Of a stretch of DNA of 64,000 nt, positions 9,791-20,337 are shown one piece after another; within the stretch, counting starts at the first letter, position 1; every line of letters starts with the position of its first letter. The position numbers and the translations under genes are program-made. A model generated the notes under the pieces. The model did no database searches and was not told where the DNA came from. It was given only the letters and a program-made list of their open reading frames with translations. The stretch covers positions 1,012,154,107 to 1,012,218,106 of the forward strand of contig NC_056726.1 in the NCBI RefSeq assembly GCF_019279795.1, given 5' to 3'. The stretch comes from Protopterus annectens. Its lineage: Eukaryota > Chordata > Ceratodontiformes > Protopteridae.

Positions 9791-10164
9791 TTTGAATCCA
9801 GTATTGGGTGAAGACGCAGAAACCCACGCTATGCCAAGAGATGGTTTGCTATTCCATCCTTTTTTCTTGCAGAAGGGATGTGATTTGATGAAAGTAACCT
9901 GGGAAGAAAACAGCGGTGTTAATGAAACCTAAAACATTGCTATTTGATAACACAAACACAGACTTAAAGACAAGACACATATTGTATGCAGTGATGCAGG
10001 CACATACACACGCACACATACGCACACTCATCTGACTGTAAGTAGGCTTCAGTACATAACATTGTTTAAAGCACAGAAATAATTTGCAAATAAGTCTACA
10101 GCCTTTAGCTTTCCTAGAAGGGAGTTGCCCCACAAAGAAAACCATTCATTTCCACTTGTACAGA
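9791..10164 (-). other. 5' flank / likely 5' UTR of the TLR gene
   Basis: This is the sequence upstream of the receptor ATG. No CpG-rich promoter, clear TATA box or further coding exon is evident. A short purine/CA-rich stretch lies at 9995-10030. The transcription start cannot be placed from sequence. Confidence 0.4.
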
Positions 10165-10355
10165 TTGCTAGTTAATAGGCACGCAGCCCTGGTGATCATT
10201 GAGAAGTCTGGCCCAATTCAGACAACTTCATTAGGTGTCCATTAGTAGTTAACAGCCATGCAGCCCTGGAGATCATTGAGGAGCCTAGCTCAATTTCCCA
10301 GCTGCCCCAGAACAGTGTCTGGTTAAGTGCTTTGCTCAGGGTCACACAAAAGACA
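10165..10355 (+). repeat. Direct repeat and MIR-like core trace
   Basis: Two similar segments, at about 10170-10218 and 10247-10296, share GCAGCCCTGG and GATCATTGAG. They are followed by GGTTAAGTGCTTTGCTCAGG and GTCACACA, which resemble the conserved segment of MIR and related old SINEs. The assignment rests on this short motif only. Confidence 0.4.
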
Positions 10356-10497
10356 AATTAAGGTTTAGGGTATCAAGCTCTTCTCTTTTGCTGACATCTC
10401 AATAACCTTAATCCTCAGTACTAACTGCAAATAAATCTGGACAAAACCAAAAATAATGGGAAGACGAACAAAATCAGAGATAATTTTAAATATTACC

Positions 10498-10785
10498 AGC
10501 TGCGGTAGTGCAGCGGTAGCATTGTTGCCTCACAGTAAGAGGTTCTCCCGTTCGATTCTTGGTTGGAGTGTGGGGAGTGCCTTCTGTGTGGAGTCTACAT
10601 GTCCTCCCCATGGTTGGGTGGCGTTCAAAAGACATGCGTAAATGGGTGTGCCTTCGTTGAAGTTTGGACGTCAAGCTGGCACCTCGACATTCATGAAAAT
10701 CTAATGCAATCATTAGCGGACCAGAATTCCGCTGTGGCGACCCCTAACTGGGAAAAGCCGAAAGACAAACAAAACTCTAACTCAC
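10498..10785 (+). mobile_element. tRNA-derived SINE with RTE-type tail (R1)
   Basis: The head carries Pol III-like boxes, TAGTGCAGCGGTAGC (A box) and GTTCGATTCTT (B box). The body includes the segment recurring as GTGGAGTCTACATGTCCTCC. The tail GCTGTGGCGACCCCTAACTG continues into GGGAAAAGCCGAAAGAC. This tail matches the 3' end of the RTE element at 54308-54350. Related copies are at 17975-18253, 19487-19596 and 41536-41881. Confidence 0.85.
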
Positions 10786-10789
10786 TTAA

Positions 10790-11754
10790 AAATTAATAGA
10801 ACAACAGGTTTTACATCAACATGCATTCTCTGAACAATATGAAATATGAGAGTCTAATCTTTGTTGTTATTGACTGACTGTAATCCTCAGTGATTTTCCC
10901 AGAAAAATCAAAATCTTTATGAGACACAGGGTACAATTATGAGGCAAAATCAGGGTGTTCTGTGTAGTTCTGGGCAGCTGAGAGGTATGATCAGGAGAAA
11001 AAATAATCAAAATGTGCAATGGACCAATATTCTGTACATGTGTCCTTCCTCAGCATTGTAAGTAGTGCTGAGACAAACAAGATATATGATAATGCAGAAA
11101 CAGAAATGAGCCATTTCACAGAGGTTGCTGCACAGGTGAGTATTACTGGAAAGATAGAGACATTACTTTCAGTGAATTGCATGCATATGATTTAATACAT
11201 AACCACAAAATGCTGAAATTAGTGTAAGGCCTGAGTAAGTCAGCTTTCAGTACATTTCAAAAGAGACTCTGACAGATACAATCAAGAGTTTCTAATTTTT
11301 GCTACAAGTAGTTAACTTGAAAGCATTATGGTGGCAGGATAACAATGCCCTGTGGGTACAGAAGTGTTATGTTGCAAACTCAAATCTTACTTGCATTGTT
11401 CAGAATGAGGAACAAGAACTACCATTAGCTGCCCAAATGTAAATAATTTTCACCTGTCGTAAAACTCTGCTGTATTTTTCAAAGCAAAGGATATTGGTGT
11501 TTTATGCGTGTTTTTCTGTGTGCTTGTTTGTGTGATGAGTGTAACATCTGACACATATATCAGAAATATGTTTGAAGGCTGACAAGTACACAGGGCAGAA
11601 AAAGGGAGGGCAGAAGAAACTAAGACAGAGACTGGGATAGTCGGACCTTTTGACTCAGGAAAACAGCAGGCAGGCAAATCAGAAAACACTTTGTAGCAGA
11701 ACCATTATATACTATGTAAAATAAAGCAGGACCTGTAAGATATTGTTTAGTGTA
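10790..11754. other. Unassigned non-coding region
   Basis: I see no convincing coding frame or named repeat on either strand. The short open frames here lack any family motif. Confidence 0.6.
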
Positions 11755-11885
11755 TTTGTTTATTTATTTTTATAACATCTGTTAACCAGATAAGTGAACT
11801 GTTATTAACATTTGATTACTGAGAAAGTCCGACTGGGTAGTTGCCGATTTTCAGTGAAGGCCCAGGGTCAAAGCTCGAAAGTATT
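11755..11885 (-). repeat. Unclassified interspersed repeat X, copy 2
   Basis: This copy matches the tail half of repeat X (3936-4065): a T-rich start, AACATTTG, GAGAAAGTCCGAC, then GATTTTCAGTGAAGGCC. The match is weaker than that between copies 1 and 3. A second partial tail (AACATCTGTTAACCAGATAAG) lies just before it, so the end may be duplicated. Confidence 0.5.
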
Positions 11886-12779
11886 ACAAAACACATTTCA
11901 AGAACAATAATTTTACAATTTTTAAAAATTAATACAAAATCATCTACAATTTAAATAATTATACCAAATTAGATATGTGAAAACATTAGTTAAGAATAAA
12001 TACAACTTTTATGAGAATGATTTAAATTGTTACCCAATTTATAGAGAAATCAATGGTAAGTTACTATAACACAAACAAGAATGAGTATATTAAGTGAGAG
12101 AAAAAACAGGGTTACGGCTTATTTGGAAAGACAGTCAGGAAAGAGAAACTGATCAGAGTAATGATCAGGGTCGAAAGGCAAAAAAGCAAATTTGGTGTGT
12201 ATAGATAATCCAGAGTTGCAACGCGGCCACCATACATTAAAAGAAAGGACTATATCAGAAATCCATTATCATTTTCTCAGTTGTATGGAAACAAACTAAG
12301 GAAGCAAAGTTGGCACACATGTGGTAGTACCTGATAGAGATATTTATCGACATAGCTATCCAACTTTTAAATCATTGATCAAATCCCCTTACTGCTGTAG
12401 GTCACTTGTTCTATACTTTTACTAGTCTTTCATTGCACCAGTCTTTTTCACTGCTGTTCTGCATCTGGAATACTGTAATCTTACTGACAAGTTCCTCAGT
12501 TCAATTTTGTTAATAGTACAGTTAAGATGCAGATAGTTATAAAAAACAGACACATGATCCAATGATCTCTAGTAAAGTATCAAGTCTTTTATCTTCTTTA
12601 GAGAGACAATGATCACTCAGTCTTTTGCAGTGAGTTTTATCTTTTCATATGAAAAACAAAGCAAGTTAGAAGACCATGTGCACGTTGCCAAAAAAAAAAA
12701 AAAAAACACCCTCAGGATGTAACCCCACTCCTAGGACAGCAAAACATTTCATATTGGGAAAGAACTTGTAGGTGCCCAT
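11886..12779. other. AT-rich non-coding region
   Basis: AT-rich sequence without supported genes. A pure A run of about 18 lies near 12690-12707. No repeat family was recognised. Confidence 0.6.
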
Positions 12780-14460
12780 CCAATCATTAAGGTTAATCTA
12801 GAAGGAGGCAAGGGTGTTACTCTTCTTAACATGTAGGGGACATTTGATCCACAGATGGACTAACTCTAGTGTAATGATTTTTTCCCTTAAAAGTGTTTCA
12901 TTGATATGTTGGCAGAAAGGTTCAAGTACTTGTTTCAGGTAAGTGTGAAGCCCTTCATCCTGGGTTTGTAAGCATGGAATTTTTGATGGCACAGAGTAGC
13001 AGGCATAAATCTCCAGGCAGGAGCCTGCAATAGAATATGGGATACAGGCTTCTAGTCTGCCTTGGTAGCTAAAGGTTTTTAGACCAGTATTGTTTTTATC
13101 AGGAACTGTTAGGAGCTTTTTGCTAGGTACATATAACTGGTGTAATTATGGGCAGAATACAGATGGATAATAACATCCTTGGACTTAGATGAGATACCTT
13201 TGGAAGTCAACTGTGCTAGATCGAAGGATTTCCTACCTTCTGTTGCAGCATGTTGGTCAAGGCAAGGGACTTGTCAACACAAGTGCCAAGATTCCTGACT
13301 ACCATATTCATGTGGAATGGGGGTGCTGGCTATACTGTAAGTTGTAGATGAATGGAGTTCCCTAAAGACAAGAATGCTGCACTTTTTTGCATTTAGTCTT
13401 AACAGCTTCTATGTACACCATTAGTTCTTGCAGGAGCACTTCTTCATCAGTGAGGGACTGGATGATGACATTCAGCTTGCAGTCATCTGGTAATATGGTT
13501 AACTATAGATAAGGGTTTCTACTATAAAGATCCTAGAAATATATGCCAAAAGGAAATGTTCCACTAGTGTGTCTTGTAGAACTCCAGTACTTGCTTTCTT
13601 ATTTTCAGAAGTAGCACCAGCCATCTTAATTGTGTAGATTCTTTCCTTCACCAAGTTTGTAATCCATTTTGCCACGTTAGGATCTAACATTATTTTTTTT
13701 TAGTTTGTATACAATGCCAGTGTACTTACTATGTCAAAGGCCCTGGTCAGATCCAGATAAGCTGCATGGACCAAGCTGGCCGCTTTGAACTGTCTCAGTA
13801 ACTTTTTCAAAGAAATTGTCCAGGTTAAGTACAAATAATCTGTCTTTAGTAAACCAAACTGTTGTGGGTCCAGTTATTCAATATATTTAATTTTGGTGAT
13901 TATGAAGTCAAAAGTGATACTTTCCATGACTTAAAATTAGGCTAGTAAGGTTATTGAGCATGTAATTCCCAGAGAAAGTGGTAGGGCCTCCTTTGTGTAG
14001 TAGAGCCATGTGTAGTAGAGCCACAACAGCTGTTTCCAAATTTCAGGGACATACCTTGTGGTCAGTCTTAAGTTAAACAAGTGCAGGAGGCTTTTTGCTA
14101 GGGCACGTCTAGTGCTTTTAATTATTCATCCGCATAAATAGTCTGGACCCATGGAAGTAGTGATTTTAGTTTTACAGACTACAGCCAGAACATGTTCTGT
14201 GGTACTCAAAGGCATGAGTAGGACCTAGGAATTTATGGAATTTTGATGACAGTTTTTGGAGTATGGTTAGGACAAATTATGTCTACAAGAATGTTAGCTA
14301 TGTCTCAATGGTGAGGGTGGGTGCTGCCATTTTTGGTTAGTTCAGGACAGTGAAAGGTGTTATTTCTTTGTTTCCTAATGCAACTGAAGAATGATTTGCA
14401 GTTATCCTTGGTTTACAGTACTAGTTTCAGTTCATGTTCAGATCTTTTTAATGTCTTTGA
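12780..14460 (-). mobile_element. CR1-clade LINE, copy C, ancient remnant
   Basis: Read on the minus strand, scattered ORF2 pieces survive. Around 13500-13690 there is VAKWITNLVKERIYTIKMAG, matching the family VTRWVANWLxDRT segment, followed by a damaged GVPQGS. Near 13720-13790 is a trace of the DLAKAFD motif, and near 14130-14150 a trace of SMGPD. The 3' UTR and tail are not recognisable. Heavy decay makes it one of the oldest CR1 copies here. Confidence 0.7.
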
Positions 14461-14584
14461 TGTGGGCAGTTTTTTTTTCTTTTATTACAGAGCTTATTAA
14501 TAGTTATGGAATACCAAGGTTTAAGTAGAATTTGGATACAAAAAGTAGCTCCTGACATATTTATGGGTGATGATGACATTGCAC

Positions 14585-14585
<1 letters not shown>

Positions 14586-14668
<83 letters not shown>

Positions 14669-14716
14669 CACACACACGCACACACACACACACACGCACA
14701 CACACACACACACACT
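14586..14716. repeat. (CA)n microsatellite
   Basis: About 130 bp of nearly pure CA, with a few T and G interruptions in the second half (CATACACGCACA). Open frames across it on both strands are low-complexity artefacts. Confidence 0.98.
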
Positions 14717-14811
14717 GGGTTGTAGATACTTTGTTGAGTGACTATATCTCATACGTCTAATTGTGATTAAATTAATAATAAAATATATATCAATGAATGC
14801 AAGGCATTGCA

Positions 14812-14824
14812 GCCCCCCCCCCCC
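14812..14824. repeat. Poly-C run
   Basis: A run of 12 to 13 C residues lies just downstream of the CA microsatellite. Confidence 0.9.
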
Positions 14825-15017
14825 ATAATGCCTCTTTGCTACCCAGATTATGTGCCATAGTGCTGCTCTGTCTCTCACAGAATGATTGAGTCGCTGGTAA
14901 GTCACTGATGATTAAAGACAGTCAATGATGACAGACATTAGCGTTTCATAATTTTTACTGTTTAGAGAATGCATGCTAATGGACTACCTATTGCACTGGG
15001 AAGGCATTAGTGTCTAC

Positions 15018-15153
15018 TATCTCTCTCTCTCTCTCTTTCTCACTTAGGTTAGCTCTGTTGCTTTCTATCTCTGTCTCTATTGTATGTAAAGAAACACACA
15101 AGCACAAAGATGCACACAGACAGAGAAACACACACGCACACACACTCACACAC

Positions 15154-15189
<36 letters not shown>

Positions 15190-15190
15190 T
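15018..15190. repeat. (CT)n and second (CA)n microsatellites
   Basis: A short CT tract at 15018-15036 is followed by an imperfect CA tract at 15087-15190 with ACACGCACAC interruptions. It resembles the tract at 14586. Confidence 0.95.
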
Positions 15191-15358
15191 CACATACATG
15201 TTTCTTTTTTTAATTTTACATTTGCTAAATAGCAAACCTGTGTTTAGAAAGTGTAAAAAGTATAATTTGGTTGCTTTTTTTGCTGACTGTCAGACTTGTT
15301 TTTAGTAAGTATTCCATGTATATTAACACTGTGCTGGAGAACAAGGTCTTTTGCCAAT

Positions 15359-15445
15359 CCTCTAATAATGTATAACACATGGCCGAAGTGATCTCTAATT
15401 TGAAGCGACCTCTAATAATTTGTAACACATGGCTGAAATGACAGT
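15359..15445 (+). repeat. Short tandem duplication, about 50-bp unit
   Basis: CCTCTAATAATGTATAACAC at 15359 recurs as CCTCTAATAATTTGTAACAC at 15409, each followed by ATGGC[C/T]GAA. The second unit is incomplete. Confidence 0.8.
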
Positions 15446-15621
15446 GTCACATATTCTAAGACAGGTTGCTAATTTTTAATTCTTAAATTATATTTATTGT
15501 AATAAGCACATGGATTTCTCAATTCTGAATGAAGTTTTGAAGCATGAGTTCATAAGAATCTGTGTCCTGTGCAATTAAAATATCAGGGAATACATTAATT
15601 TGATCAAGCTAATATTGCTCG

Positions 15622-15705
15622 ATTGGGTATAACATCGAGTGTAAATGTCGAATTTCTCAATGGCGAACGGTCAGAATGTCGCACTAAACACCGAATTCGA
15701 CATTT
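15622..15705. repeat. Imperfect palindrome
   Basis: TAAATGTCGAATTT near the left end pairs with GAATTCGACATTTA near 15695-15705. The internal sequence is CG-containing, unlike its surroundings. It resembles the palindromic ends of the hAT-like elements at 27777 and 49759, but no partner end or target duplication was found. Confidence 0.45.
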
Positions 15706-15810
15706 ATGACTGCTCTACCACCTAAACAAGTGCTACCATGGGTCAAAAAGGGGGGGATATTATGTGATTCGCAACAATTGCGATCGCATTTTTGAGCTTT
15801 TGCCGCACTG

Positions 15811-16077
15811 CTTTCGACTGTATTCCGGTCGACATTCCACCTGCCCGTCAAATGAATGTATACCAAATATCAGAATGGTTGATTCTATAGCTCAGTGTTT
15901 TATACTGCCATCCAGAAGTTTAATCATTTGTCATGCAGTGATTGCTTTCGACCGTATTCCGGTCAACATTCCACCTGCCCGTCAAATGAATGTATACCAA
16001 ATATCAGAATGGCTGATTCTATAGCACAGTGTTTTATACTGCCATCCAGAAGTTTAATCATTTGTCATGCGTTTCGC
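15811..16077 (+). repeat. Tandem duplication of a 134-bp unit
   Basis: Units at 15811-15944 and 15945-16077 are almost identical. Both begin CTTTCGAC, contain CATTCCACCTGCCCGTC, ATCAGAATGG and TATACTGCCATCCAGAAG, and end TTGTCATGC. The few differences (C/T and A/G changes) suggest a fairly recent local duplication. Confidence 0.93.
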
Positions 16078-16144
16078 CTTATTGCAGTGATAATGTAAAG
16101 AACATAGCACTTGCTACTTTGAATCTGCAGTTGTGTGTGCGCTC

Positions 16145-16312
16145 CTATGTTTCTTTTACTGTCAAGGGTGGAATAGTGCACTAATACTGATGTTTCTTGC
16201 TGAAAGGTTGCAGGGTTCAAAGCCTTTACTGCTTTGACAGCTCAGCTTGTAAATGAACTGCTTGGAAGAATCTATGTGAAGAGGATTGAGGGTTCAAGTC
16301 CCCTGATGATTG
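16145..16312 (+). repeat. Dimeric tRNA-like repeat, copy 1
   Basis: Two tRNA-like segments lie back to back. The first has GTGGAATAGTGCACTAA and the B-box-like GGGTTCAAAGCC. The second has CAGCTCAGCTTGTAAATG and GGGTTCAAGTCCCC. A second copy of the first segment and part of the second lies at 17161-17304. This suggests a tRNA-derived SINE with two head units, of a family I do not recognise. Confidence 0.55.
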
Positions 16313-16814
16313 TATGGTTGCTTTTTTACCAGGCTGCATTTTCATCAGTGCCAAGTATGTCCTATCTGAGCCTCTGCTAAAACATCTGACACACAGCCTA
16401 TTTACTGGGTTTGATCCTGATTCCTGGAAAACAGCCACAGAGATTCCCATACACAAGGGTGCCCCTCTACAGATCCATGTAATTATAGACCCATTAACCT
16501 CACCAACTTTAAATACAAAGCCACAGAACTCAGTTATGCAGATCTAGGCAACTTAAGTGATCTAGATTCCAGTCAGTTTGGTTTTGTAAAGGGCAGGTCC
16601 TGCTTCTAAACTTAGAAGGCTTCTTTGAAAAGGTTATAGGGACTACAATCAGTAGTTATTCTGTGCACATTGCTTATCTTGACCTAGCCAAGGTTTTTGC
16701 ACTATACCCCATGTGAGGATTATTGAAAAAGGAGACAAACTTAATGTAAACACATACATTATCAGCTGGATTGTAAATTGGCTATCCAACAGATTCCAAG
16801 TTTAAAAATGGTTT

Positions 16815-16947
16815 ATAGGTTAGTAAAGGCTAGCTGCTCTTGTGGGCCATTTTAAGCTTAGCCAATTTTATTTTCAAATGTGAGAATCAAATCCTATACC
16901 TTGTGTCTATGAGGCAAACACCTTAACCATTATACTAGCTGCTGGTT
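16815..16947 (-). mobile_element. tRNA-derived SINE with CR1-type tail (C1)
   Basis: On the minus strand, the head reads TATAATGGTTAAGGTGTTTG with a B-box-like GGATTTGATTCTC. The tail then follows the CR1 3' end, TTGGCTAAGCTTAAAATGGC, and ends at AACCTAT. It closely matches the copy at 26492-26618 and is inserted in CR1-D. Confidence 0.8.
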
Positions 16948-16951
16948 CCCC

Positions 16952-17493
16952 TCTCTGAATGTAAAATTGTAACTTGTGGGGTACCACAGGGATCAGATAT
17001 GTGCTCTCTCTGAATGTAACATTATAACTAGTGGGATATCACAGGGATCAGTACTGCGCTCTCTCTGAGTATAACACTGTAACTAAAGAGGTGCTACAGG
17101 GATCAGTTATTGGTCCTTTGAATGTAATATTGTAACTAGTGGACTGCCACAGGGATCATGGTCCAATGTTTCTTTTATTGTCAAGGGCAGAGTAGTGGAC
17201 TAATACTGATGTTTCCTTTTGAAAGGTTGCAGGGTTTGAAGCCTTTACTACTTTGATAGTTCAGTTTGTAAATGAACTGCTTGGTAGAATCTAAGTTGGC
17301 TCTCTCTCTCTCTGAATGTAACACTGTAACTAGTGTGGTGCCATAGGGATCAGTACTGGGCCCTCTCTGAATGTAACATTGTAATTAGTGAGGTGCCACA
17401 GGGATCAGTACTGGGTCTCTCGGAATGTAACATTGTAACTCATGGGGTACCACAGGGATCAGAACTGGGCCCTCACCTGTTTGAAATTTATTT
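16952..17493 (+). repeat. Minisatellite built from a CR1 reverse transcriptase motif
   Basis: Seven units of about 55 bp repeat the codons around the reverse transcriptase motif GVPQGSVLGP. Each unit runs CTCTCTGAATGTAACA, then TTGTAACTAGTG, GGTGCCACAGGGATCAGTAC and TGGGC. The last unit joins correctly to the downstream coding sequence (HLFEIYF). Units 4 and 5 are split by a tRNA-like repeat at 17161-17304. Confidence 0.9.
17161..17304 (+). repeat. Dimeric tRNA-like repeat, copy 2
   Basis: This matches 16145-16290 closely: ATGTTTCTTTTATTGTCAAG, CTAATACTGATGTTTCC, AGGTTGCAGGGTTTGAAGCC and GTAAATGAACTGCTTGG. It lies inside the minisatellite and is cut before the second B box. Confidence 0.75.
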
Positions 17494-17974
17494 TCCAGAC
17501 ATACTTGACAATATCCCAGAAGTGTGGTTAACTGGGTTTGCTGATGATTGTCAGCAGGGAACTGCAATCCAGTCATCTATTGATACAAAACAGCTAAAGA
17601 AAGGGCTGGAATATGTGCATACATATTATGTCAAAATGGTCTCAAACTAAATGAAAAAATGTACAACACAGAAGTGTTTGGCAGAAAAGTTGCTCCTCAT
17701 GTGCTATAAACAGTACTGTTCTTCAAACAGATGTGACCATAAGAGAACTGGGTACTTATGAGGGCACCTCTCTCTCATTCAATTGTCTTGTTTCCACCAC
17801 AGTCAAGAAATCCCTCTATCTGTCCCAGTTAATTTCCCAGGGAATATTGTCAAGATCCATATCAGTTATCCTGCCACTGTAATCTTCCTTTATCACAGTG
17901 CTCCCTTTGGTACGTACAAATCCAAGCATAACACTCATCTGGAAAGACCCCAAAGATTTATAACCAAGAAAATG

Positions 17975-18253
17975 CAAACAATGTCTTTCAGCTTTTCCCA
18001 GTTAGGGGTTGCCACACAGTAGGTCACCAGTCCATAGATTGAGTGGTAGTGGAGTTTTTACAGTGTCAGGTTGCCAGCCCAGTGCCCAACCTTCACATAA
18101 GGCACACACACACCTACCTGCATGTCTTGAAAACTCACTCAACCACAGGGAGGACATGCAGACTCCATAGAGAAGGATCTCCAGCTGAGAAATGAACTGA
18201 AGAACCTCTTGCTGTGAGGCGACAACACTAACCACTGCACCACTGCAGCTGAC
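17975..18253 (-). mobile_element. tRNA-derived SINE with RTE-type tail (R2), 13-bp target duplication
   Basis: The 279-bp insertion is flanked by AACCAAGAAAATG at 17962-17974 and 18254-18266, both from the CR1-D coding sequence. On the minus strand the head has GCAGTGGTTAGTGTTG and the tail has GGCAACCCCTAACTGGG, then AAAAGCTGAAAGACA. The tail matches that of R1 and the RTE 3' end. Confidence 0.92.
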
Positions 18254-18700
18254 AACCAAGAAAATGAACAGTCTTAAATCCTACAACTATCTTGATAGAT
18301 TAGCACAGTTGTCTTATAGTCAGTAGCCTACAGGTTGAAGCAAGGTGCCTTACATCTCATTTTTTGAGTCATGAAAGATCAGGTCCTACTCGACCTCCTA
18401 TTTCTTTGCAAAACATGGCTCTACAAATACCCACACTAAGGTAAAAAAAATACACAAATAAATAAACAAGGCTCACTGGCAGGATAGGTTCCTAACTCAG
18501 CATAATCCTAGCCTATGGAATAGGTCACCACTACAGACCAGGCTCTGTACTACTATGGCTTCCATTAAGGCTAGTTATTGATGGGTAGATACAAATTTAC
18601 ACCAGGGTTATCATGTACAGCCTTGCTCAGTTTGGGAGGTAAGTAGTATTATGTGCTTGAAAAGACTGGCAAGGACATTAAAATTTGACTGCTTCAAGGC

Positions 18701-19040
18701 GTCTGTGGCTTGGCATCTTATGGTCTTCGTGATCACTTGATTAATATGTTACTATGTGTTTCCTGCAACAAACAAAAACTGAGGCAAATTATTTTCATAA
18801 CTGATTTTATCCAACATGGAATTTGTAATGGCAATTTCTTCTTTGATTCCAAGACCACATGGACTTTCTGGACTATCATAGTTGTTGTATCTGGCTTTTT
18901 GAGGTTCAAGCAAAGAGATACATAGAAAAATAAAAAGAATGACTTCATGTAGTTTACATTTTAAGTGCACTCATCTTTATTGAAGAAGTCTTATTTCCCA
19001 GGAAAGGCAGAAGGGGTAAAAATGTAAACCAAGTGCAGTC
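18701..19040. other. Unassigned spacer
   Basis: Non-coding sequence between CR1-D and a GT microsatellite. Overlapping short frames on both strands lack family motifs. Confidence 0.5.

Positions 19041-19043
<3 letters not shown>

Positions 19044-19127
<84 letters not shown>
19044..19127. repeat. (GT)n microsatellite
   Basis: About 84 bp of pure GT. Confidence 0.98.
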
Positions 19128-19129
<2 letters not shown>

Positions 19130-19486
19130 TCACATTTTTTTTTGTGATTTTATTTGGATGCAGACAAATGCAGACATACTGTAAAAAAATTGATATCTAG
19201 TGGAAAATTAATGTGTGCTGAGTTTTCAAAGATGTGTAGACTTAATTCCATCATAGCTGTTCTACAAATATTCAACTTTCATCCAAAATGTCACCCAGAA
19301 GACAACAAACATTTCTAAATTAAATCTGTTATGAGAACAGCAAATAAATATATCTACTATGTAACCATTTTGTGCAGTCACTGTAATAAACTCAACAAAT
19401 TGTTCAATATGCAGAGTAAAACGTAATTGTGAAAATATCACTCCAGATTAAGACCAATATTTACATTAAGTCAAACAATATGGACA

Positions 19487-19596
19487 GCGCAGTGGTTGCA
19501 TTGTTGCCTCACAGCAAGAGGTTCTTCGCTTTGATTCTCAGCTGGGGTGCCTACTGTGTTTAGTCTGCATATCCTCCTTGTCTCTGTGTGGGGTTC
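19487..19596 (+). mobile_element. SINE fragment of the RTE-tailed group (R3)
   Basis: The head and part of the body are present: CAGCGCAGTGGTTGCATTG, TTGCCTCACAGCAAGAGG and CTCCTTGTCTCTGTGTGGGG. The SINE is cut exactly where CR1-E's 3' tail begins (GGTTCATAG), so CR1-E probably inserted into this SINE. Confidence 0.8.
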
Positions 19597-19678
19597 ATAG
19601 TTTGGTACTAGGCTATCGGCCCGAGGGCCTATACAAGCCTAGCTATAGCAATTCCCTGGATATTACTTCCCACAGTAT

Positions 19679-20325
19679 TTACTTCCCTGGACCCCTGTCT
19701 AGCAGGGCGACTGATGTGATCACCAGGGTGAATTTCCTATCTCCCATCCAATTGTCAAGGTTCCTTTTGAAGAGGACCAAAGAGGCGTTCTGCTTGACAT
19801 GTATGGGCAGACTATTCCACAGTATGGAGAGTCGCTGCATCATGAACCTATCCCTCCAGCATGTTTTGTTCATTGTGATGACAATGTTTAGATCCCTGGA
19901 GCGTGTGGCTCTGGAGGATTTGGATTTCTTTAAGTGGAGTATGTCCAATAGCTCAGGGTTTGACATGTCCTTGTTTGTTAAGCAGAGATCGTCTCTAAGT
20001 AGACGATATGCAACAGAGTATAGCTGGAGTTTTTTTAGATGGTCAGTACAGGGCATCTGCTTTAGGCCTGTGATTCTTTTCATGAGGTATGCTGTGGCCT
20101 TTCCAGCTGCTGCAGATGTCTTGTGAGGTACATACCAAATGGGGCATTGTACTCTATTATGGGTTTAATGAGGAATGCATATGGTGGGACAATGACCTCC
20201 ATTTTTCTGGATGAAAAGCCCTTAGTGATGAGGTGTGCCACATAGAAGGATTTTCTGACTGTTGTGGCAATGTGGTTATCGAAGGTGAGACCACTGTCCA
20301 CCTGTGTCCCTAAGTCTCTCATCAC
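19679..20325 (-). pseudogene. CR1-E ORF2, C-terminal part
   Basis: Two overlapping open pieces (20080-20325 and 19679-20083) cover the C-terminal quarter of ORF2. They include MRDLGTQVDSGLTFDNHI, then EYNAPFGMYLTRHLQQLERP, the TCWRDRF segment and a close near LLDRGPGK. One frameshift near 20082 separates them. Confidence 0.85.
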
Positions 20326-20337
20326 GCTTATAGTGTT

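Larger units (their letters stand above)
16315..18700 (+). mobile_element. CR1-clade LINE, copy D, decayed
   Basis: A 5'-truncated CR1. It starts in the reverse transcriptase fingers (FDPDSWKTATEIPIHKG at about 16410-16460) and passes QFGFVKGRS near 16570. The SVLGPLLF motif has become a minisatellite (16952-17493). Then come LTGFADDC (about 17530) and a C-terminal region with ERPQRFITKKM (about 17940). SINEs interrupt it at 16815-16947 and 17975-18253. The 3' end near 18700 is approximate because no tail is seen. Confidence 0.8.

Noticed and set aside
14586-15190. Open frames across the CA repeats on both strands
   Set aside because: They encode only His-Thr or Cys-Val repeats and follow from the dinucleotide repeat.
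16233-16312. Functional tRNA gene
   Set aside because: B box is good, but arms cannot be folded convincingly and part of it recurs at 17161, so it is a repeat.
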